A stretch of DNA of 24,247 nucleotides. Origin: a virus. Numbering within the stretch: position 1 is the first letter of the stretch; every line of letters begins with the position of its first letter. Below are positions 13,731 through 19,761 of the stretch, piece after piece. A program made the position numbers and the translations under genes. The notes under the pieces were generated by a model, which had not been told where the DNA came from, ran no database searches, and worked only from the letters and a program-made list of their open reading frames with translations. The DNA lies in IMG/VR virus record IMGVR_UViG_3300026483_000040, positions 1 through 24,247 of that record. One strand, written 5' to 3'.

Positions 13731-14004
13731 CTTCGTTATTTTCGCCGTCTAATAATGTTGCTAGGATATCGCCAATCAGAGTTTTAAATTCTGTTGATTC
13801 ATTCAATTCTTCTATACTATACTGTTTATTTCCTTTGTCAATCTGAAACTTGAAACTTATAGTTGCTTGGTCTTCATCCATGTTTTCTTTTATAGAAACC
13901 TCACCATAGAAGTATACAACATCTTTATATTCACCATCTTGAATCTTGAAGCCGTAATAATCTACGTCTTCTTTTTCAACCATTGTGTACTTAGGAATCT
14001 CCAT
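13723..14004 (-). CDS. Small conserved protein between uvsX and helicase
   Basis: A 93-residue acidic protein from the ATG at 14002-14004, which overlaps the uvsX stop by 14 bases. An alternative ATG at 13981-13983 gives a shorter product. It looks beta-rich in the middle: VDYYGFKIQDGEYKDVVYFY then GEVSIKEN and ATISFKFQIDKGNKQYSI, with an acidic helical tail DILATLLDGENNEDD. A similar gene lies between uvsX and gene 41 in T4-like cyanophages (memory), suggesting an accessory role in replication or recombination. An acidic, basic-poor protein is more likely to bind protein than DNA. No recognised catalytic motif. Confidence 0.75.
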   Translation of the reverse strand: MEIPKYTMVEKEDVDYYGFKIQDGEYKDVVYFYGEVSIKENMDEDQATISFKFQIDKGNKQYSIEELNESTEFKTLIGDILATLLDGENNEDD

Positions 14005-15049
14005 CTTCAATTGTAGGTGTTGATTCGGAGATCATTGTAGTAGATGCAACTTTGAAGCGCTTCTGTACAAATTCCTTGAAGTCGGTTTTATCAAAGATGT
14101 TAGTCCAGAATTCCTCATTCATAGTTTGTGCCAAGCGAAGATTGCCAGTTAATTCATCACCAGTTGCAGGATTCTTGGCTTGATACCATCCATTTTTAGG
14201 TTTAACAACATATCCACCTTCCATAGCAACATCGACCAAGCCTGACCATTTCTCAATGCCACCTTCCCATGTGACACTAATTGGAATCTTAGATTTCTCC
14301 TTAACAAAGCGAGACTTCTCAATATTAATGATGAAGTTATAACCAGAAACTTCAGTTCCAGTCTTCTCTTGTCGGCGACCGATGATCCATACATTGTCAG
14401 CAGAGTACATCACACCTGTTCCACCAGAGACAACAGCCTTGCTGAACATCTCTTGAGTTTGATAAGTGTGATTGATAGCAAGTAGTGGAATATCATTTAA
14501 GGTGAGTGAAGGTGTAATCATGCGGAATAAACCCTTGAGTGCCTTAGCACGAGTCATATCTGCAACAGACTTCATATTCTCAGCATCGTCAACTTCTTTC
14601 TTAGATGCAATATTACCAATAGAGTCAATGACAATGATCACTTTATCTTTACGTTCGATCTCACCCAGTTGATGTACAAGATCGAATTTAAGTTCCTCGA
14701 TGTTTGTTACTGGTGTGTGTAGGACTCTACTTGTATCAATTCCAAAAGATTCAAAGTATGCTTGGGGTGAACCAAACTCTGAATCATAGAACATAAGAAC
14801 AGAATCTTCATGTTTCTTAAGATATGCGGCAGCCATCAATAGAGCAAATGAAGTCTTGAAGTGCTTAGATGGTCCCGCAAGAACTGTAAGACCAGAAGCC
14901 AGACCTCCATCGATTGAACCCGACAATGCTGTATTGATCATCGGTACTGGTGTTGATGTCAATTCCTTCTCCGAAAAGAGTTTAGATTCTGACAACACTG
15001 AGACTCCCGCTGAACGGGATGATTTTTTTAGTTTTTCTAATAGTGACAT
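13991..15049 (-). CDS. uvsX: UvsX RecA-like recombinase
   Basis: A 352-residue strand-exchange protein that forms filaments on single-stranded DNA, driving recombination, repair and recombination-dependent replication. Walker A is GPSKHFKTS (59-67), a T4 UvsX-type variant of the P-loop; Walker B is KVIIVIDSIGNIAS (about 135-148). The segment MFYDSEFGSPQAYFESFGID carries the catalytic Glu. Putative DNA-binding loops are AENMKSVADMTRAKALKGLF and QTQEMFSKAVVSGGTGVMYS. The C-terminus is acidic (ESTPTIEDGDS), as in UvsX. Length is close to T4 UvsX (391) but shorter. The ATG lies 17 bases after the mazG-like gene, and the next gene overlaps its 3' end. Confidence 0.96.
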   Translation of the reverse strand: MSLLEKLKKSSRSAGVSVLSESKLFSEKELTSTPVPMINTALSGSIDGGLASGLTVLAGPSKHFKTSFALLMAAAYLKKHEDSVLMFYDSEFGSPQAYFESFGIDTSRVLHTPVTNIEELKFDLVHQLGEIERKDKVIIVIDSIGNIASKKEVDDAENMKSVADMTRAKALKGLFRMITPSLTLNDIPLLAINHTYQTQEMFSKAVVSGGTGVMYSADNVWIIGRRQEKTGTEVSGYNFIINIEKSRFVKEKSKIPISVTWEGGIEKWSGLVDVAMEGGYVVKPKNGWYQAKNPATGDELTGNLRLAQTMNEEFWTNIFDKTDFKEFVQKRFKVASTTMISESTPTIEDGDS

Positions 15050-15066
15050 ATTATTATATATTATTT

Positions 15067-15417
15067 TTAGTCTTCATCTTTCACAAAGACACCATTCTCC
15101 ATCTTACCTGTTCGTTTCTTGATCACATTATATGCGGTTTCTAGACATTCGACAGAGTTAAATCCTACTAATTTAGATAAAATGATAATGGTGACTAACA
15201 TATCTCCAATACCATCTTCTACCTCAACCAAGGCTTCCGATCTTTTCACCTGCTTGTTCTGATCACCTTGGATAGAATCCAATAAAAGAAGAGCCTCACG
15301 TGTTTCATCGAGTTCTTCTTGAGTCTTACCAAGTTGTGTGAGTGCAGTAGCCTTATCGAGAATACCCTTGTCGGCTGCCCACTGATTTACTTTTTCTTCT
15401 AGTTGTTCGTAGTTCAT
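15067..15417 (-). CDS. mazG: MazG-like nucleotide pyrophosphohydrolase
   Basis: A 116-residue all-alpha NTP pyrophosphohydrolase. The metal-binding pattern is visible as QEELDETREAL (E34, E35, E38) and VEVEDGIGDMLVTIIIL (E65, D68, D72), the EExxE...ExxD signature of MazG-like enzymes. Such enzymes hydrolyse (d)NTPs or alarmone-like nucleotides to monophosphates. In marine T4-like phages they have been proposed to adjust the host stringent response or to clean non-canonical dNTPs; which applies here is unknown. Length matches single-domain phage MazG proteins. A promoter-like sequence directly precedes it, and uvsX follows after 17 bases. Confidence 0.88.
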   Translation of the reverse strand: MNYEQLEEKVNQWAADKGILDKATALTQLGKTQEELDETREALLLLDSIQGDQNKQVKRSEALVEVEDGIGDMLVTIIILSKLVGFNSVECLETAYNVIKKRTGKMENGVFVKDED

Positions 15418-15424
15418 TATAGTT

Positions 15425-15453
15425 ACTATATACTGTTTTCTGTTAATTGTAAA
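15425..15453 (-). promoter_or_regulatory. Sigma70-type promoter before mazG-uvsX
   Basis: On the minus strand TTTACA (15448-15453), 17 bp, then TATAGT (15425-15430), each one mismatch from consensus. It lies in the 39-base gap before the mazG-like gene and would drive mazG, uvsX, the small gene and the helicase. The distance to the ATG is short. Confidence 0.5.
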
Positions 15454-15456
15454 TAC

Positions 15457-15684
15457 TTATTTTAGTTTATTTGGACCCTTTGATACAAAGGGCATCTTAG
15501 ATTTTTCTCCAACATAAACCTGATGTGCAGCCTCATATTGGAGATTAAGAGCCACCGATTTGCCAATCACAACCTTTAGGAATTCCTTTGGTCGAAAGTT
15601 TAGGACTTCACCAGGAACATCCACATTAATATCTTCGCGGGTGACAACGCAAATGTTATCATATACTTCTTTTGTATCTTCCAT
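15457..15684 (-). CDS. Small hypothetical protein
   Basis: A 75-residue protein, MEDTKEVYDNICVVTREDIN onward, with an N-terminal beta-strand segment, FRPKEFLKVVIGKSVALNLQ in the middle and a polar C-terminus ending KGPNKLK. I recognise no family. It sits between the acetyltransferase and the mazG promoter, with about 90 gene-free bases upstream in which I see only AT-rich sequence and a 12-codon frame. Low-complexity bias and overlapping alternatives are absent, and the start ATG is clear, so it is probably a real accessory gene. Confidence 0.6.
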   Translation of the reverse strand: MEDTKEVYDNICVVTREDINVDVPGEVLNFRPKEFLKVVIGKSVALNLQYEAAHQVYVGEKSKMPFVSKGPNKLK

Positions 15685-15774
15685 TATAATTTTTATTTTC
15701 TTTCAAATGTTAGCTTCATGTACTTTACTTAGTTTTTTCATAGATTTGTTATTGCTTTTAATTGATATTTGATA

Positions 15775-16200
15775 TTACAGTATCTTCAATTTGTGACCAG
15801 TTATAGCTTCTTTGGTAGTCATACCGTTTGCTTTATAAAAATCTTCACTTGTTCCATGTGAATAGATATTTAATCTACCATATATGGAACATGCTTTCTT
15901 GAGGAGTCTAGAGCCAATACCCTTTCTACGTTGGCGAGGCATCACATAACATTGATATTCTTTTCTCTCGTGTCGATCATAAGCTAAGCCCCAGCCAGTA
16001 TATCGTTCTCCATCGTGAGCGATCATTAAATGTCCATAATCAAAATATAGACAACTCTCGAGCTGATCCTTTAAGACACTATAATCATTTCCATCATCAG
16101 CCGCGGCGGCCCGACTGAAGTTATTTCTGGAGCACCATTTGAGCACATCGGCAGGAGGCCACACTTTGGATAGGTCGTAAGTTCTAATATAGGTCTTCAT
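15775..16200 (-). CDS. GNAT-family N-acetyltransferase
   Basis: A 141-residue protein with the GNAT fold. The acetyl-CoA pyrophosphate-binding motif A is YVMPRQRRKGIGSRLLKKA (86-104, core R-Q-R-R-K-G-I-G), preceded by a strand GWGLAYDRHERKEYQCY and followed by LNIYSHGTSEDFYKANGMT, which matches the usual motif B region. Members transfer an acetyl group to an amine on a small molecule or protein; the substrate cannot be read here. It is controlled by its own consensus sigma70 promoter and lies in a patch of accessory genes separated by stem-loop/promoter cassettes, so it is probably expressed early, perhaps to modify a host component. Ribosome-binding purines (GAGAAAG) lie about 15 bases before the ATG. 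Confidence 0.82.
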   Translation of the reverse strand: MKTYIRTYDLSKVWPPADVLKWCSRNNFSRAAAADDGNDYSVLKDQLESCLYFDYGHLMIAHDGERYTGWGLAYDRHERKEYQCYVMPRQRRKGIGSRLLKKACSIYGRLNIYSHGTSEDFYKANGMTTKEAITGHKLKIL

Positions 16201-16233
16201 AATTTAGTAAATCTTTCTCAATCTTATGTATAT

Positions 16234-16262
16234 ATTATAATATATTTTGGTCATTTTGTCAA
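16234..16262 (-). promoter_or_regulatory. Consensus sigma70 early promoter
   Basis: On the minus strand perfect TTGACA (16257-16262), 17 bp spacer, perfect TATAAT (16234-16239). It drives the GNAT gene, whose ATG lies 34 bases downstream of the -10 box. Bases after the -10 box (ACATAAGATTGA) are nearly repeated at the promoter at 17212-17240, so the two belong to one cassette family. Confidence 0.85.
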
Positions 16263-16287
16263 CATATGGAAGTCATTGATGATCAAA

Positions 16288-16331
16288 GGGTTATGACATT
16301 ATCTTATATAAGATCTCAAAAGTCATAACCC
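16288..16331 (-). repeat. Stem-loop upstream of early promoter (PeSL-like)
   Basis: Perfect 10-bp inverted repeat: GGGTTATGAC at 16288-16297 and GTCATAACCC at 16322-16331. The loop contains a 14-base perfect palindrome ATCTTATATAAGAT (16301-16314). It sits between the stop of the 110-residue gene and the GNAT promoter. No T-run follows on the minus strand, so it is not a standard terminator, but it may protect or end the upstream transcript. Confidence 0.8.
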
Positions 16332-16347
16332 CTTAATTGTCAGAGAC

Positions 16348-16680
16348 TTACAATCCAGTCCATTGAGTATTGGACATATCATCCTTTAGGACATTTCCAC
16401 GAGCGAAGTTTCGAGCTGGGGCATTCCAGCTCGCTGCTTTAAGATAGTCACCATATTTAAACTTCTTATCAGTTTCACAGTTCACGATGAATGAGTGAGC
16501 CCCACCACCACTAATGATCTTGATATATTTGGCACCTACCTTGTAGCTGATCTTATTTGCGAAGTTTGTGCGCATCTCTTCGGCTATTTCAGAATCTTCA
16601 CTCATGAATTTATTATAATTCACTTTCATAGCCTCTGTAATTTTGGCGATGGCGTCGGTCATTTCTTTTGTAATTTTCAT
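16348..16680 (-). CDS. Conserved hypothetical protein (ARNFARGN motif)
   Basis: A 110-residue protein. Residues 1-45 are helical. The remainder contains VGAKYIKIISGGGAHSFIVN, KKFKYGDYLKAASWNAPARN and FARGNVL. The combination of a strand-rich core with KxGDxLKAAxWxAPARNxARGN is familiar from many phage and metagenomic small proteins (memory), with no assigned function. The ATG follows the previous stop after three bases (TAAATTATG), so it is cotranslated with the winged-helix-like gene. Probably an early accessory protein because of the promoter ahead of its partner. Confidence 0.72.
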   Translation of the reverse strand: MKITKEMTDAIAKITEAMKVNYNKFMSEDSEIAEEMRTNFANKISYKVGAKYIKIISGGGAHSFIVNCETDKKFKYGDYLKAASWNAPARNFARGNVLKDDMSNTQWTGL

Positions 16681-16683
16681 AAT

Positions 16684-17193
16684 TTATTTTACTAGGTGTT
16701 GTTCTACTGAGCGGAGGAGCACATCTGCCTTAGCCGTTATAAAAACATTTCCCTGTCCCTTTAATTGTTCAGCAGTGTTGCGATCAATAGGAAATTCAAG
16801 TCCATTGCTAGTGGTAACCAAAGTAAATAATTCTCCATAACCTTTGTAATCAATGATGTTCTTGATGGCAACGGGAGCTTTGATTTCCTCATCCTCATCC
16901 TTCTCTGTTTCATCAATGTAGATTTCCGATTTCCAAAGGGCGAAGCCAGTCTCAGAGTGACCAATTGTTTCTCCATTAGTCACAAGTAACCCTTTCTTGA
17001 CAAGGGAGGCAACGGTGCCTGGAATTGATTTCAGACTCGGATGAGTCATGTGGTCATAGATATACCCAGCATCGATGCAGTTACACCAAGTGTAAGTATC
17101 ATCAGCACATTCTGGAACTCCATAATTAAGAGGATTCATTTCATTTTGGGCAATGAGCTGAAGCACGGTTTTTTCTTTTTCAGTAATATTCAT
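16684..17193 (-). CDS. Hypothetical protein with possible winged-helix N-terminus
   Basis: A 169-residue protein from the ATG at 17191-17193; upstream in-frame starts would lie in the promoter. Residues 1-75 (NITEKEKTVLQLIAQNEMNP, then PGTVASLVKKGLLVTNGET) have the helix-turn-helix and wing spacing of small transcription-regulator-like domains. Residues 34-39 hold two Cys (TWCNCI). An acidic stretch ETEKDEDEEI separates this from a beta-rich C-terminal domain, DYKGYGELFTLVTTSNGLEF and onward. A DNA-binding role is inferred weakly. It is first in the operon behind a sigma70-type promoter whose -10 box ends only 18 bases before the ATG, giving a short leader. Confidence 0.7.
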   Translation of the reverse strand: MNITEKEKTVLQLIAQNEMNPLNYGVPECADDTYTWCNCIDAGYIYDHMTHPSLKSIPGTVASLVKKGLLVTNGETIGHSETGFALWKSEIYIDETEKDEDEEIKAPVAIKNIIDYKGYGELFTLVTTSNGLEFPIDRNTAEQLKGQGNVFITAKADVLLRSVEQHLVK

Positions 17194-17211
17194 AATCAAT
17201 CTTATATGTAT

Positions 17212-17240
17212 ATTATAACCTATTTTGATCATCTTGTACA
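17212..17240 (-). promoter_or_regulatory. Sigma70-type early promoter
   Basis: On the minus strand TGTACA (17235-17240), 17 bp, TATAAT (17212-17217). The sequence from -10 onward closely resembles that at 16234-16262, including ACATATAAGATTGA. It drives the 169- and 110-residue genes. Confidence 0.7.
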
Positions 17241-17302
17241 TAGAAATAACCTAGTGAGTATCAACGGGTTAGGACTTTTAATTATATGATACTCCAAAAA
17301 TC

Positions 17303-17368
17303 ATAAGTCGTTGACCATCAATAACTTAATCAAGTTCACTTCTCTTAGTATAAGTCGTTGACTATCAA
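17303..17368 (-). repeat. Two imperfect 19-base direct repeats
   Basis: ATAAGTCGTTGACCATCAA (17303-17321) and ATAAGTCGTTGACTATCAA (17350-17368) on the plus strand differ at one base and are 47 bases apart. A third, degraded relative (GTATCAACGGGTTAGGACTT) lies near 17258-17277, and a related block near 16280-16300 precedes the next promoter. Together they make up the 207-base gap between the primase and the next gene. Confidence 0.8.
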
Positions 17369-17397
17369 CAGGTTAGATCATTCTATTGATAGTCAAC
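17357..17397 (-). repeat. 12-bp stem-loop after the primase gene
   Basis: Perfect inverted repeat GTTGACTATCAA (17357-17368) and TTGATAGTCAAC (17386-17397), loop of 17 bases with an inner TAGA/TCTA pair. It begins 4 bases after the primase stop on the minus strand and precedes the early promoter at 17212-17240. No T-run follows, so it may be an mRNA 3'-end stabiliser or part of a PeSL-type cassette. Confidence 0.85.
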
Positions 17398-17400
17398 TGG

Positions 17401-18333
17401 TTACACATTCTTCATCGAGAAATCAATAGCCCTCGATGCTTCTAAGGTCAGTGGCCTATGTTTATACCATCCACCTGTATCATTATCAATCTCTTTGCAT
17501 AGCTTAGCAACATCATCTGGTGATATTGGATATTTGGCTCTAAGAGCCTTGGTTGAGATTGATACCATAATCTGATACATTTTATGATACCACCCACTAT
17601 CGGACATTGTTCTATATTCAGCAACTAGTTGTTTATTCACAAAGGGACAATCATGATATGAATCCCACTTAATACTCACATTTGTGAGTCTATCTTTCTT
17701 ATATTCTGCAATCTTAGCACGAATATGTTCAGGCATCTTATCTTGAAATGAGTTTTTAAATCCATTTACGAATGCATGCTTCTTCATTAATTCTGTAGGA
17801 TTTAGAAGTTCTTCTTTATGTGTGAAAATGAAATTATAAGCATTCGGATATTGTGCAGGAACATAATACATTCTACTCAAATCTTTTGTCTGTGCATCAC
17901 CTACCGAACCGAACTCATGATTCAGAGCATACCAGAAATGGCGAATCTTATCAGCAGGAACGGATTCAGTCAGAGGCAGAATCACACGAAACTTTGGCTT
18001 CTCCTTTGTTGAAGAAGCAGATGAATAACAAATGAAGTAGTTCTTTTTGAACTTCTCAATTGTTTCTTCAAATGTTCCATCATATTCATCTACATCGAGT
18101 GCGGCCCAACGATTCCATTTAATCACATTTTTATTTGCTCTAGTAGTGTCTTTCTCAAAACTGGCTGGAGTGATTAGCGGTGATCCATCTTTATATTCAC
18201 CTTTCTTTGGTTTATAACCAGGTTGTTTTGACAGATCATAGAGTAACTTCTCAAAAGTTTCAAGATAGTTAAAATCCATCTTGCGATGGGTCTTGTTATC
18301 GAATATGGACTTGAATAGTGTAAGAGATATCAT
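17401..18333 (-). CDS. Archaeo-eukaryotic-type primase (PrimPol/VirE-N-like)
   Basis: A 310-residue protein from the ATG at 18331-18333, one base after the stop of the clamp-tail gene. The catalytic pattern of AEP primases is visible: WAALDVDEYDG (D80, D82 metal ligands), YFICYSSASSTKEKPKFRVI (102-118; Ser and basic residues binding the nucleotide), and VGDAQTKDLSRMYYVPAQYP (144-163; third acid D146 or D151). The C-terminal 130 residues are helical with CPFVNKQL and WYHKMYQ segments, as in primase C-terminal domains. It would make primers for gp43, or a related priming activity, in place of or besides a DnaG-type gp61, which is not seen in this window. VirE-N-like plasmid/phage proteins are the closest remembered relatives. 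An early operon member, followed by a stem-loop. Confidence 0.78.
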   Translation of the reverse strand: MISLTLFKSIFDNKTHRKMDFNYLETFEKLLYDLSKQPGYKPKKGEYKDGSPLITPASFEKDTTRANKNVIKWNRWAALDVDEYDGTFEETIEKFKKNYFICYSSASSTKEKPKFRVILPLTESVPADKIRHFWYALNHEFGSVGDAQTKDLSRMYYVPAQYPNAYNFIFTHKEELLNPTELMKKHAFVNGFKNSFQDKMPEHIRAKIAEYKKDRLTNVSIKWDSYHDCPFVNKQLVAEYRTMSDSGWYHKMYQIMVSISTKALRAKYPISPDDVAKLCKEIDNDTGGWYKHRPLTLEASRAIDFSMKNV

Positions 18334-18334
18334 T

Positions 18335-18502
18335 TTAACCAAAGAATTGTTCTAAACTATTTTGTGGTTTCTTATATGTGATTCTGGTTCTTGGTCTTTT
18401 AGATCCATTAGCTTTCTTAGGAATAAAATGTTTGATACCTATCTTCTTGCCGAATTCAACCATAGACTCTTCATCTGGAAATCTAATTACTACTTTTCTC
18501 AT
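18335..18502 (-). CDS. 55-residue protein with sliding-clamp-binding C-terminal tail
   Basis: A short gene with a strong ribosome-binding site GGAGGTG (18507-18513) five bases before the ATG. It overlaps the upstream gene by ATGA and runs into the primase start (TAAAATG). The product begins MRKVVIRFPDEESMVEFGKK, becomes very basic (KKANGSKRPRTR), and ends NSLEQFFG. The DNA polymerase in this window ends VSLQDFFC, and T4-type polymerases and late-transcription factors end in similar SLxxLF/FF peptides that dock on the gp45 clamp. I infer that this small basic protein binds the clamp, perhaps as a gp33-like coactivator or a primase-coupling factor. The first 25 residues resemble the core of the upstream gene. 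Existence is well supported; function is not established. Confidence 0.75.
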   Translation of the reverse strand: MRKVVIRFPDEESMVEFGKKIGIKHFIPKKANGSKRPRTRITYKKPQNSLEQFFG

Positions 18503-18783
18503 ACTTCACCTCCATCAAACCAACGATGATCTACATCTTTATTATATGGTATATCTGGGTACCATGTTGATTTTGTTTTATCTGTTATTGGCATACCACT
18601 CTTTTCAATAAAATCCTGTAGATCTTCGTCAGTCTCAAATGAGAAATCTACAACAGCAAATGCATATTCTTGATGTGAATATTCAGGCATACCCCACCAT
18701 CCATGAAATGTATTTTCAATACCTTGTGATCTATCAAAGATATTGTTCTCTGTATCATTTGTATTTCTTACGTTCTTTTTCAT
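18499..18783 (-). CDS. Small conserved phage protein (KTKSTWYP motif)
   Basis: A 94-residue protein from the ATG at 18781-18783, which overlaps the glycosyltransferase stop as ATGA. The N-terminal 45 residues are polar (NVRNTNDTENNIFDRSQGIE). The core AFAVVDFSFETDEDLQDFIE, then SGMPITDKTKSTWYPDIP, is a compact alpha-beta domain common in phages and plasmids (memory), without known activity. The core aligns with the N-terminal half of the downstream 55-residue protein (VVIRFPDEESMVEFGKKIG), so the two may be distant paralogues. Its last codons (Gly-Gly-Glu) contain the ribosome-binding site of the next gene. Confidence 0.72.
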   Translation of the reverse strand: MKKNVRNTNDTENNIFDRSQGIENTFHGWWGMPEYSHQEYAFAVVDFSFETDEDLQDFIEKSGMPITDKTKSTWYPDIPYNKDVDHRWFDGGEV

Positions 18784-19724
18784 ACCCAATATTTTTCAAT
18801 TTCATTTGTTTCTTCTAAAGTTGGCTTCCTATATTCCATACCATATTCATTGATGCCCATCTTTGGAACAATGTGATCTTTATAGATAGGTTTCTGATTG
18901 AAACCAGAATAATCTACATGGTGATGCCAGCGGTTAAACTTCTTTGTGATTGTTGTGATATCTGGATGTTGATCTTGAAGAGATTTTGCGAAATCATATC
19001 GATCATCATAGTCTTTACCATCAGCATTGAAATTATAAACCTCTTCAGTATTACCACCCTTCATAGTAAGTGTGCCGATCTTTCCACATAGGAAGGCATT
19101 GAATAACATTGTGCAGTGTCTATCTTTCAAAATTCTTAATGATAAATCGGTATCCTCATTATATTGACCTCTCCATCTATGGTCAAGATCATTCGATAGA
19201 AGAATGCAACTATAGATCCGTGAGTTCAAATAATAAGGCTTTTTAAACACAGCATTCTCAGATGGAACAACGAAATATGAATAATTCATACCTGCCATCT
19301 TAACATTCTTATATCGATCAACGAAGTCTTCACAAGCACGAAATGTTGCACCTGTATTCACACGGCGGCGTCTATTGTTGTTGAATCGAAAGAAATCTCG
19401 AATATTATCATCTATAATCCAATGACGTTCATGTCCTGCTTTAATAGAATGTTCCCAAACAAAATTACGTGCTGGGATAGATCCACCAAGGAGTCCTGTT
19501 GCTTCACATCTCTTGGCATACTTAGGATTTTCTCTGAAATTTTTAGGTAATGTTAAAATCTTATTAGCATCAATATGCTTATTATAAGCCTCAAACTCTG
19601 ATTCCTCAATAACGATATAATAAGGAACATTCATCATCTCAAGTGAGCGCGATGTAAATCGTGTATCAGATCTTCCTTTAGAAATGATATAGATTGGATA
19701 TTTCGGTTGATTTAAATTAGACAT
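18780..19724 (-). CDS. TET-associated-type glycosyltransferase (TAGT-like)
   Basis: A 314-residue GT-A-like protein. Its signature blocks fit the TAGT family found in phages with hypermodified pyrimidines: KYPIYIISKGRSDTRFTSRS (8-27), NVPYYIVIEESE, SIPARNFVWEHSI (82-94), RHWIIDDNIRDFFRF (100-114, with the metal-binding D105-D106), LNSRIYSCILLSND (166-179), RGQYNEDTDLSLRIL (185-199) and TMKGGNTEEVY. Known family members are predicted or shown to glycosylate hydroxymethyl bases in DNA, protecting phage DNA from restriction. No TET/JBP dioxygenase or dCMP hydroxymethylase is in this window, so the acceptor base is unknown. The ATG is right at the expected transcription start of the promoter at 19731-19759, so the mRNA may be nearly leaderless. 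Confidence 0.8.
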   Translation of the reverse strand: MSNLNQPKYPIYIISKGRSDTRFTSRSLEMMNVPYYIVIEESEFEAYNKHIDANKILTLPKNFRENPKYAKRCEATGLLGGSIPARNFVWEHSIKAGHERHWIIDDNIRDFFRFNNNRRRRVNTGATFRACEDFVDRYKNVKMAGMNYSYFVVPSENAVFKKPYYLNSRIYSCILLSNDLDHRWRGQYNEDTDLSLRILKDRHCTMLFNAFLCGKIGTLTMKGGNTEEVYNFNADGKDYDDRYDFAKSLQDQHPDITTITKKFNRWHHHVDYSGFNQKPIYKDHIVPKMGINEYGMEYRKPTLEETNEIEKYWV

Positions 19725-19730
19725 GATATT

Positions 19731-19759
19731 ATAATATATTATGTGTTTATTTATGTCAA
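19731..19759 (-). promoter_or_regulatory. Sigma70-type promoter before glycosyltransferase-primase operon
   Basis: On the minus strand perfect TTGACA (19754-19759), 17 bp, TATTAT (19731-19736). A perfect TATAAT also occurs at 20-bp spacing. It lies in the 37-base gap between the two glycosyltransferase genes. The start codon at 19722-19724 coincides with the predicted +1 region, implying a leaderless or near-leaderless transcript. It would drive the glycosyltransferase, the two small genes and the primase. Confidence 0.6.
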
Positions 19760-19761
19760 CA

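Noticed and set aside
15703-15741. Possible 12-residue peptide (MKKLSKVHEANI) in the gap before the 75-residue gene
   Set aside because: Too short to support, with no strong ribosome-binding site and no recognised leader-peptide feature.
17303-17397. Repeats that might suggest a CRISPR-like array
   Set aside because: Only two good copies plus a degraded one, no regular spacers, and they overlap a stem-loop next to a promoter; better explained as an intergenic regulatory cassette.
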